From the NCBI GenBank assembly GCA_023458355.1, contig JAEWZS010000018.1:1-18502 (forward strand): 18,502 nt of DNA. Reading direction: 5' to 3'. Positions 12,922 through 18,502 of this stretch are shown here, piece by piece. This DNA comes from Bacillota bacterium (GTDB taxonomy: Bacteria > Bacillota > Clostridia > Christensenellales > CAG-138). A program made the translations under genes and the position numbers. The number at the start of each line of letters is the position of its first letter. The stretch's first letter is position 1. The notes below the pieces were generated by a model. It did not search any database, had not been told where the DNA came from, and saw only the letters and a list, made by a program, of their open reading frames with translations.

Positions 12922-13683
12922 TGCTTACGAATTTCCGATAGGATATCATTAGATATTGCATTACCTCTTTTATCTGGTAAATGTACCTCGGATACCATAC
13001 AAATTTCAATATCGTCTACTCCTTTTCGGATATACCCACCATCCACATTAAAAATTGAACTTCTGCCGAGAAAATAAGCTTGAATATTGGTATCTTCCTC
13101 CTGACCGACTCTGTTGCACAAGACAAGCGGCGTCAAATTTTCAACTGCTCTTATTCCGGCGATTTTATGTGTTATTGTGCTTCCAAAATTTGCAGGAACG
13201 CAGAATATGTCTGCGCCTTTTAAAAGCTGTTCCCTTGCCATTTCCGGAAACCACAAATCAAAGCAAATCTGAATGCCGATTGTTACACCATCCACAGTAA
13301 ATACTTCATTTTTAGTTCCCGGAATAAAATAGGCTCTTTTCCAGGTCGCTCAAGTGGATTTTTCGATAAGTACCGCAGATTTTACCGTGAGCAATAAGTA
13401 CAGCCGAATTATAGACATCTTTGCCGTGTCGTTCTGCTACCCCCGCGATAAAGGAACAATTACACTCCTGCGATTTCTTGCTCAAAAATGTAACCATCTC
13501 GTTATCATCCAATGTACATGCTTTTTGCTGCAACTCCTGTTTTGAAGCGTAAAGATACCCGCTGTCACAAAGCTCCGGCAGTACGTACAAGTCAGACGAA
13601 CTCTCGGTAATCAACGCTGATACCTTAGATATATTTGCTGTTACATTTTTTTGGATATCATATTGCACAAACCCAATCTTCAT
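12897..13683 (-). pseudogene. Carbon-nitrogen hydrolase (nitrilase superfamily), frameshifted
   Basis: Two adjacent frames together encode one nitrilase-fold amidase. The first (13312-13683, start ATG at 13683 with GGGAG 8 nt upstream) reads MKIGFVQYDIQKN, carries catalytic E37 in VLPELCDSGY and K108 in GTYRKIHLSDLEK, then hits a stop. The second (12897-13350 or so) continues YFIPGTKNEVFTVDGVTIG, then IQICFDLWFPEMAREQLLKG with the catalytic Cys, up to HYPVTTNS. One surplus base around 13330-13340 (AAAAGAGCCTATTT) accounts for the shift, and removing one C restores K-S-Y-F-I-P-G. All three catalytic residues survive, so the break is recent, a sequencing or assembly error, or programmed. The family hydrolyses amides such as omega-amides or N-carbamoyl amines; the substrate is unknown. 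Confidence 0.85.
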
Positions 13684-13753
13684 ACAACATTCTCCCATTA
13701 TACATATATAACCAACAATGTGAGTGACTGGTCATGTTATACAAAACTTAAAG

Positions 13754-13787
13754 AAAACTGCAATAGCTCAACTCATTATGCAGTTTT
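13754..13787. terminator. Hairpin between the ubiquitin-like gene and the hydrolase
   Basis: AAAACTGCA (13754-13762) pairs with TGCAGTTTT (13779-13787) around a 16-nt loop. On the minus strand it ends GCAGTTTTCTTTAAG, a T-rich flank. It may be a second terminator for the upstream surface-protein transcript. The rest of 13684-13962 holds no supportable gene. Confidence 0.4.
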
Positions 13788-13962
13788 GAAGCAGCCTGCT
13801 CATCCATTCACATTGATCCTTTACTATGAGTATCTGCTTCAACATTATAGGTTGCCATACGGTCTCCAGCTTCACTTGAAAGCACAATAAAAACGACGCT
13901 CTTTGCATAGTGCCCATCATAGTTCTTCGTTCAGGCATATCCTGATAACATTGTATGACAAA

Positions 13963-13982
13963 GGCACCCCTTCCGGAGTGCC
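13963..13982 (-). terminator. Terminator of the ubiquitin-like surface protein gene
   Basis: On the minus strand GGCACTCC-GGAA-GGGGTGCC forms an 8-bp stem with one G-U pair and a GNRA tetraloop, followed by TTTGT. It lies 20 bp after the stop codon. Confidence 0.7.
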
Positions 13983-14002
13983 TAATATGCCGATTAAGTA
14001 AA

Positions 14003-15475
14003 CTATTTCGTTAGTCTCTGTTTTCTTAAAAACAAAGTCGACAGAATAGAGAAGCCTACCAGGAAAACAGATAAGCCCAGCACTGAGTTTGTGTCCCCGG
14101 TATTGGGCGGCTTTACACCCCAAACAGCATAAAGAGTGATATCATCGCTGCCGATAACGAACTGATCTGTCACAGGTGTCCCGTCGGCAAGCTGCCAGCC
14201 CATAAATGTATAGCCATCCTTATTCAACCCATCGCCTGGCAGTGTATCAACAACACTGCCTGCAGAATACCAGCGCATATCCACCGGGGCTATACCCCTT
14301 CCGCCGTTTAAATTGTAATAAACAGAAAGCTTGGGTCGTTCACGGGGCTGGCGCACGATGCTCACCCGCTTTGCCAAATAATCAAATCCGATGATATCCG
14401 TATCTTCCGGTTCATTCGTTATCGACTGACAAGCTTCTAGTTTTACATCGACAACTCTCCCGCCGATAGGTTCCCTTATGGCGCTGTTGTTCAAGATGAT
14501 TTTGGAGTGTACCCCGGGATTATTTAGCGTGACATCATCACCGGCGAAAATCGCCGCCGCTTGAACGTTTTCTTCATTACAAGATACATCCACATTACTG
14601 TTATTGATAACGATGTTGCCTCCGGACCCGCCCTCCAAGCCGGATAAAATGCCATATCTATTTGCCGAAACCCGTAGATTGCTATTGGTTATTGTGGTTC
14701 CGCCATTTACAGACCATAAACCTTGATCTGCAGTAATATGAATGTCAGGGCAATTGAGTACATCGATTGTACGAATCGCCCCCAAAGCAATACCTGTTGT
14801 TGTGATATCAAGGCTACGGCAATTCTTAATTGTTAGCTTTGCAGGGTCTGTTAATTCTTCTCCTGCAGTTATGGCTGCCTTATCAACGTCTATAGCGATA
14901 TCTCCACAATCATATATGGACAGTGAACCAAACGCAGATATTGCATTTTTTGCACCTTCGATCAATAGATTCCCGCCCCCGGTTATAACAAGATCACCCT
15001 CACAACGGATTGTACCCGATAAAATGTTATCACTTCCATCGGTTAAAATGATCTTCGAATCGGCCGGCAAGTTGACACTTCCAAGGTTAGCCCCACCTAA
15101 GGTGAGCGTGGAGGTTCCCGAATCCCAGGTCCAGTGATCTCCGTCCCGTGTTGCTGAATAGACCACAAAGTCCAAAGAAAACAGGTGCAATGTTGATTCT
15201 TTTTGAATATTATAATCGGACAGCGTCCACCCGTCTTCCAGCAGTATCCCTTCAAATATAAGGCGTTGCTGGTCAGGGGGTATGCCTTCCTTGTCCTGTA
15301 TTTTATATTTCACATTTTCTATTGAGTCATTTGGTTCGACTTCAAGTGTAATCGTTTTGCCCGTCAGTGTTTTTACAAAAATCTGCATTGCAAAGGCTTG
15401 TGTTGGAAAAATAAACATCAATATGACGACTAAAAGAATCGCAATAATTTTTCTGCGATGACAGTGCCTTATCAA
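14003..15475 (-). CDS. Exported, cell-wall-anchored protein with an N-terminal ubiquitin domain
   Basis: The 490-aa protein has a signal peptide at 1-29 (basic start, hydrophobic core, PTQAFA cleavage site). Residue 30 onward, MQIFVKTLTGKTITLEVEP, is ubiquitin. Against human ubiquitin from memory, 62 of positions 1-69 are identical; the changes are S20N, T22S, A28Y, A46E, K48I, Q49L and R54W. V70 becomes F, and the LRLRGG tail is replaced by SLDFVV. K6, K11, K27, K29, K33 and K63 and the L8/I44 patch residues remain. Residues about 105-350 are short N/G/I/V-rich strands (LVITGGGNLLIEG, NIVINNSNVDVS) resembling a right-handed beta-helix of the Cthe_2159 carbohydrate-binding type. Residues 382-452 form an InlB/Flg_new repeat (GYTFMGW, ITLYAVW). 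A PPNTGD sorting signal, a membrane helix and KQRLTK end the protein. It starts at a TTG with GAAGGG about 11 nt upstream. Confidence 0.93.
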   Translation of the reverse strand: MIRHCHRRKIIAILLVVILMFIFPTQAFAMQIFVKTLTGKTITLEVEPNDSIENVKYKIQDKEGIPPDQQRLIFEGILLEDGWTLSDYNIQKESTLHLFSLDFVVYSATRDGDHWTWDSGTSTLTLGGANLGSVNLPADSKIILTDGSDNILSGTIRCEGDLVITGGGNLLIEGAKNAISAFGSLSIYDCGDIAIDVDKAAITAGEELTDPAKLTIKNCRSLDITTTGIALGAIRTIDVLNCPDIHITADQGLWSVNGGTTITNSNLRVSANRYGILSGLEGGSGGNIVINNSNVDVSCNEENVQAAAIFAGDDVTLNNPGVHSKIILNNSAIREPIGGRVVDVKLEACQSITNEPEDTDIIGFDYLAKRVSIVRQPRERPKLSVYYNLNGGRGIAPVDMRWYSAGSVVDTLPGDGLNKDGYTFMGWQLADGTPVTDQFVIGSDDITLYAVWGVKPPNTGDTNSVLGLSVFLVGFSILSTLFLRKQRLTK

Positions 15476-15592
15476 TTTAACAAATACCCTTCATTAAATT
15501 TTTATATGGAAACATCGGTTATGACCCGTTTCGTTACAAGAATATTATTGTTTTGATTTGTAAGCTGACGTCTCCATATTCCGGATGGGATT

Positions 15593-15601
15593 ATTATAGC
15601 A
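15593..15601 (-). promoter_or_regulatory. Extended -10 promoter for the ubiquitin-like gene
   Basis: TGCTATAAT on the minus strand matches the extended -10 consensus TGnTATAAT. The -35 region at 17 bp spacing (TGGTAA) is weak, as is usual for extended -10 promoters. It leaves a leader of about 110 nt before the TTG start. Confidence 0.5.
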
Positions 15602-15696
15602 GAGATTCCGGCATTTACCAGGCTTATTCCCATGTATTCCCGATAATCTTTCTTACAGGAGTAAGATAACACAAAAAGCAACATGGGTTTTAAGGC

Positions 15697-15732
15697 AAAA
15701 AAGCCCTTTTGTCGCGTCAGACAAAAGAGCTT
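15697..15732 (-). terminator. Terminator of the iscR-iscS-iscU operon
   Basis: On the minus strand AAGCTCTTTTGTC pairs with GACAAAAGGGCTT (one mismatch or wobble) around loop TGACGC, followed by TTTT. It lies about 45 bp after the iscU stop codon and separates the housekeeping operon from the ubiquitin-like gene. Confidence 0.88.
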
Positions 15733-15776
15733 ATCTTAATGGTTAAGGCATGGAGAATCGAACGTTTGGCTTAGTT

Positions 15777-16160
15777 TTAAGCTTTACCCTCTGCCTTCTT
15801 CTTGCGGTAATCTTCGATGGCGGCCTTGATGGCTTCCTCGGCGAGAACGGAGCAGTGTATTTTAACAGGCGGCAGGCCTTCAAGCGCTTCTACCACGGCG
15901 GTGTTGGTTAGCTTTAACGCTTCGTCCACACTCTTGCCCTTGATGAGCTCGGTAGCCATGGAGCTTGTCGCGACAGCCGCGCCGCAGCCGAATGTCTTAA
16001 AGCCTACGTCTTCAATAATTTCATCATCGTTGACCTTAATGAACATCTGCATGATGTCGCCGCACTTGGCGTTGCCGACCATGCCTACGCCATTGGCATC
16101 ATTTAATTCGCCCACATTGCGGGGATGCTCAAAATGATCTAAGACTTTCTCGGTATACAT
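15777..16160 (-). CDS. iscU: Iron-sulfur cluster scaffold protein IscU/NifU N-terminal type
   Basis: This is the scaffold on which the cysteine desulfurase builds [2Fe-2S] and [4Fe-4S] clusters. The 127-aa protein begins MYTEKVLDHFEHPRNVG. The three conserved cysteines are C33 (GNAKCGD, with D35), C59 (KTFGCGAAVATSS) and C103 (VKIHCSVLAEEA). The Lys-rich tail (YRKKKAEGKA) is typical of clostridial forms. The ATG has AGGAGG 8 nt upstream. It follows iscS by about 60 bp and ends the operon. Confidence 0.96.
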   Translation of the reverse strand: MYTEKVLDHFEHPRNVGELNDANGVGMVGNAKCGDIMQMFIKVNDDEIIEDVGFKTFGCGAAVATSSMATELIKGKSVDEALKLTNTAVVEALEGLPPVKIHCSVLAEEAIKAAIEDYRKKKAEGKA

Positions 16161-16219
16161 AAAAAATTCCTCCTAGAATTTTCAGTTCGCGTTATTGTTG
16201 CACCAACTAAACCATGGAT

Positions 16220-17401
16220 TTAGATTGGCGAGGATATTTGGGAACAATCATATAAAGGCGACATCGCTCTAAGCTTTTCAACGACCTTGGGGAGGGTTTC
16301 GAGCACGTAATCTATGTCCTCCTCGGTGGTATCATCACCTAAAGAAAGACGAAGCGAGCCGTGCGCGATTTCGTGCGGAAGCCCCATGGCAAGAAGCACG
16401 TGCGAGGGATCGAGCGAGCCCGATGTGCAGGCGCTGCCGCTTGATGCTGCAATGCCGTTAAGGTCGAGAAGAAGCAATATGGCCTCACCTTCAATGTAGC
16501 GGATGCTGAAATTCACGTTGTTTGGCACGCGCTTCGTGGGATGGCCGTTTAACTTCACTTCGGGGATGCGCATGGGGATTTCGCGGATGAGTTTATCGCG
16601 AAGATATAGGATACGCTTGTTTGTTTCATCCATATCGGTGGTTGCAAGCTCAATGGCTTTCCCTAAACCTACGATGCCCGGGGTGTTTTCGGTACCGGCG
16701 CGGCGGTTTTTCTCCTGCGCGCCGCCCGTAAGCAAGGAGGGTATTCTAATACCCTTTCGTATGTACAATGCACCTACGCCCTTAGGGCCGTGGAATTTGT
16801 GTGCGGAAAGGGATAGAAAATCTACATTAAGCGCTTGTACGTCCACGGGCACATGACCTACGGCCTGTACGGCGTCTGTATGGAACAATACGCCTTTATC
16901 GCGGCATACCTTGCCGATTTCCGCGATGGGCTGTATGGTGCCCACCTCGTTGTTTGCATACATGACGGTAACAAGAACCGTCTTCTCGGTGATGGCGTCC
17001 TTTACCTGTTCGGCGCTGATTAATCCGTATTCATCCACGGGAAGGTATGTAACCATCGCAAGTCCGTTCTTTTCGAACTGCTCTAAGGTGTGAAGCACCG
17101 CATGGTGCTCCACGGCGGTGGTGATGATGTGGTTGCCTTTGTTCTTGTAGCGCTCAAGTACGCCATATAGCACGGTATTGTCGCTTTCCGTGCCGCCTGC
17201 CGTAAACACGATTTCCTCGGGCTTGGCGTTTAAAGCCTTAGCGACCTGTTCGCGCGCGCGATCCACACCTTTTTTGGCATCCCTCCCGAAGGAATGGATG
17301 CTCGACGGGTTGCCGTACAGCTCCGTCATGTATGGCATCATTTTTTCTAGGACCTTAGGGGATAGCGCGGTAGTAGCCGCGTTATCAAGATAAACTCTCA
17401 T
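16220..17401 (-). CDS. iscS: Cysteine desulfurase (IscS/NifS family)
   Basis: This PLP enzyme removes sulfur from cysteine as a persulfide for iron-sulfur cluster and thionucleotide synthesis. The 393-aa protein begins MRVYLDNAATTALSPKVLEK. PLP-site residues are H100 (AVEHHAVLHTL), D176 (HTDAVQA) and K202 (SLSAHKFHGPKG). The persulfide cysteine is C325 in SSGSACTSGSLDPSH, within the long flexible loop typical of group I desulfurases. The tail (after about 380) is short and not conserved. The ATG overlaps the last 17 nt of the upstream regulator gene, and GAGGCGG within that gene serves as ribosome binding site, so the two are translationally coupled. Confidence 0.97.
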   Translation of the reverse strand: MRVYLDNAATTALSPKVLEKMMPYMTELYGNPSSIHSFGRDAKKGVDRAREQVAKALNAKPEEIVFTAGGTESDNTVLYGVLERYKNKGNHIITTAVEHHAVLHTLEQFEKNGLAMVTYLPVDEYGLISAEQVKDAITEKTVLVTVMYANNEVGTIQPIAEIGKVCRDKGVLFHTDAVQAVGHVPVDVQALNVDFLSLSAHKFHGPKGVGALYIRKGIRIPSLLTGGAQEKNRRAGTENTPGIVGLGKAIELATTDMDETNKRILYLRDKLIREIPMRIPEVKLNGHPTKRVPNNVNFSIRYIEGEAILLLLDLNGIAASSGSACTSGSLDPSHVLLAMGLPHEIAHGSLRLSLGDDTTEEDIDYVLETLPKVVEKLRAMSPLYDCSQISSPI

Positions 17402-17834
17402 TGTTTTCGCACCGCCTCATTTGAACTTTATAGTCCTCCGCCATATCCTTGAGCGTGGTAGTGGACAAAACGTCGTTTATTTTAGATTGCAGTTTCAACC
17501 ATAGTGGCCTCGCCGAGCAGCTGCACGCGTTATCGCAGCTTACCTTATCGACACCTACGCAATTTATAAGATCGGTCGTGCCCTCAAGCGCGCGCAAAAT
17601 TTCCCCCACGTCGATCAATTCGGGTTCACGTGAAAGCGTGTAGCCTCCCATCGCACCGCGCGTTGCATTCACAAGACCCGCCTTTTTTAGCGCTGCGATG
17701 AGCTGCTCAAGATACGCCTCACTGATACTTTGCTGTGCGGCCAAGGACGCTATACTAACCATGCCGTTTCCGTACTCCACGGCCAAATCTACCATTGCTT
17801 TTAATCCGTAACGACCGCGGGTGGAAATCTTCAT
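17385..17834 (-). CDS. iscR: Rrf2 family transcriptional regulator, IscR-like
   Basis: This is a winged-helix repressor of the Rrf2 family. From the ATG at 17834 (149 aa) it reads MKISTRGRYGLKAMVDLAVE, with the helix-turn-helix through SIASLAAQQSISEAYLEQLI and the wing at ATRGAMGGYTLSR. Cysteines C92, C100, C104 and C106 (NCVGVDKVSCDNACSC) lie where IscR binds its [2Fe-2S] cluster, although spacing differs from the C-x5-C-x5-C of E. coli. CymR-type relatives lack such a cluster site. The start is set by GGAGG 8 nt upstream; the longer frame begins at a TTG inside that site. It leads the iscS-iscU operon and probably represses it when clusters are plentiful. Confidence 0.92.
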   Translation of the reverse strand: MKISTRGRYGLKAMVDLAVEYGNGMVSIASLAAQQSISEAYLEQLIAALKKAGLVNATRGAMGGYTLSREPELIDVGEILRALEGTTDLINCVGVDKVSCDNACSCSARPLWLKLQSKINDVLSTTTLKDMAEDYKVQMRRCENNESLS

Positions 17835-17864
17835 ACAGCGCGCCTCCAATTCCTATCAAACTAC

Positions 17865-17879
17865 TTGGATATCATCCAA
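17865..17879. promoter_or_regulatory. Palindromic operator candidate for the Rrf2/IscR-like regulator
   Basis: TTGGAT-ATC-ATCCAA is a perfect 6-bp dyad with a 3-bp centre. It lies between the -10 box and the iscR ribosome binding site, at about the transcription start, an ideal place for autorepression. The site preference of this regulator is not known, so the pairing is an inference. Confidence 0.6.
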
Positions 17880-17883
17880 TGCA

Positions 17884-17912
17884 ACTTTACCACGACAAAA
17901 ATCGCATGTCAA
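17884..17912 (-). promoter_or_regulatory. Sigma-A promoter of the iscR-iscS-iscU operon
   Basis: On the minus strand a consensus TTGACA (17907-17912) is followed after 17 bp by TAAAGT (17884-17889). The start site near 17877 falls inside the palindromic operator candidate. Confidence 0.75.
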
Positions 17913-17995
17913 TAATGCCGAGTAAATCGGTTAGAATTATTTTGTGAAGTTCTTTTGAAGATTACTCCGCATCATCCTTAGCGAGGTGTTTCCAA

Positions 17996-18348
17996 TGTCA
18001 TTCTGAGCAAAGCGAAGAATCCCCTTCGGGCATCATCGTAGCATCAGCAGATATCGTAACTTTCGTATATGCGGCGGCATGAAACCATGCCGCCCTACAA
18101 TGGACGACGTTGTCCGAGTTTGTGTTTTCGTGAACCTGCTGTCATTTCGAGCAACGCGAGAAATCCCCTTCGGGCTATCACCAAAGCATCGACACATACC
18201 GTACCTTTCGCATATGCGGCGGCATGAAACCATGCCTCCCTACAATGGACAACTTTGTCCGAGTTTGGGTTTTCGTGAACCTGCTGTCATTTCGAGCAAC
18301 GCGAGAAATCCCCTTCGGGCTATCACCAAAGCATCGGCGCATACCGTA
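17996..18348. repeat. 145-bp tandem repeat array, about 2.4 copies
   Basis: Units start at 17996, 18140 and 18285 (periods 144 and 145). Each begins TGTCATTTCGAGCAACGCGA (unit 1 has the variant TCATTCTGAGCAAAGCGAAG), then ATCCCCTTCGGG. Each full unit then carries the palindrome GGCGGCATG-AAAC-CATGCCGCC followed by CTACAATGG and GTTTTCGTGAACCTGC. Units 2 and 3 are almost identical over their shared part and unit 1 is diverged, so duplication was recent. The third unit breaks off near 18348. Frames that cross the array are repeat artefacts. The stretch 17913-17995 before it is empty AT-rich sequence. Confidence 0.92.
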
Positions 18349-18429
18349 GAACACGCGGCGCTAGGAAACCTACAAGGGGAAAACATACGATTGACTATTC
18401 AAGGGTAGAGTCTCGACTTTTTTGTGCAG

Positions 18430-18472
18430 CATAAAGGCACATCTCCTATATGGAAATGTGCCCGGCTTTATG
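18430..18472. other. Long imperfect hairpin near the right edge
   Basis: CATAAAG pairs with CTTTATG on the outside. Inside, GGCACAT pairs with ATGTGCC, and TCC pairs with GGA around TATAT. No clear U-run follows on either strand. It may be the transcript end of a minus-strand gene lying beyond the window: an open minus frame at the edge ends in IYIKVK and a TAA at 18482-18484, too short to judge. Between 18349 and 18429 I see nothing. Confidence 0.4.
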
Positions 18473-18502
18473 ATTCGCTTGTTATTTCACCTTGATGTAA
18501 AT

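Noticed and set aside
13651..13890. 79-codon plus-strand frame
   Set aside because: It starts antisense to the hydrolase, has no ribosome binding site, and crosses a hairpin.
13917..14123. 68-codon minus-strand frame at the end of the ubiquitin-like gene
   Set aside because: It overlaps the sorting signal in another frame and has no start signal.
15502..15684. 60-codon minus-strand frame between iscU and the ubiquitin-like gene
   Set aside because: It contains the likely extended -10 promoter, lacks a ribosome binding site, and resembles no family I know.
15733..15775. Third copy of the inverted-repeat element (GGTTAAGGCATGGAGAATCGAAC)
   Set aside because: There is similarity over only about 15 bases with insertions and no matching second end.
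17996..18348. CRISPR array
   Set aside because: The units are 145 bp and continuous, without short repeats separated by unique spacers, and no cas genes are present.
18079..18408. 109-codon plus-strand frame across the tandem array
   Set aside because: It exists only because of the repeated, stop-poor palindromes.
18482..18502. C-terminal end of a gene entering from the right (IYIKVK, stop TAA, minus strand)
   Set aside because: Only six codons are visible and other frames are equally possible.

Overview
The window is a chromosomal segment of an uncultured-type Clostridia bacterium (Firmicutes/Bacillota, probably a gut Oscillospirales- or Christensenellales-like lineage; the lineage is an inference). 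The reasons are the gene order rpsB-tsf-pyrH-frr-uppS-cdsA-dxr-rseP-ispG-polC, the ireB-ruvX-DUF1292 cluster, an Rrf2-iscS-iscU cluster, strong AGGAGG ribosome binding sites and sigma-A promoters. Every recognisable gene is on the minus strand.

Positions 1-5498 hold, reading right to left, uppS, cdsA, dxr, rseP, ispG and the start of polC: undecaprenyl and phospholipid precursor synthesis, the MEP isoprenoid pathway, site-2 proteolysis and replication. Positions 5500-7250 hold two repeat-rich, apparently non-coding blocks on either side of frr and a small coupled ORF. One block is a 377-bp element with 28-bp imperfect terminal inverted repeats, and a shrunken derivative of it lies between rseP and ispG. 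Positions 7257-10087 hold a flavodoxin-like gene, pyrH, tsf and rpsB, with clear promoters and a terminator. Positions 10088-11152 hold DUF1292, ruvX and ireB. Positions 11153-11959 are mostly non-coding with palindromes, plus one 52-aa small protein gene that ends at a very strong hairpin.

Positions 11960-15500 form a visibly AT-richer accessory island set between housekeeping clusters. It holds a membrane-anchored gluzincin-like peptidase with an altered third metal-ligand position, a frameshifted carbon-nitrogen hydrolase, and the most striking gene of the window. That gene encodes a 490-aa exported protein whose mature N-terminus is a nearly intact eukaryotic-type ubiquitin (about 62 of 69 positions identical to human ubiquitin, compared from memory). 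Ubiquitin is fused to a beta-helix-like region, an InlB/Listeria-Bacteroides repeat and a PPNTG cell-wall sorting signal. K48 and the C-terminal RLRGG are absent, so it looks like a surface-displayed ubiquitin fold rather than a conjugatable modifier.

Positions 15777-17912 hold iscU, iscS and an IscR-like Rrf2 regulator with a sigma-A promoter and a palindromic candidate operator, an iron-sulfur assembly operon likely under autoregulation. Positions 17996-18348 are a 2.4-copy, 145-bp tandem repeat built from two intergenic repeat families. The window ends in non-coding sequence with a long hairpin.
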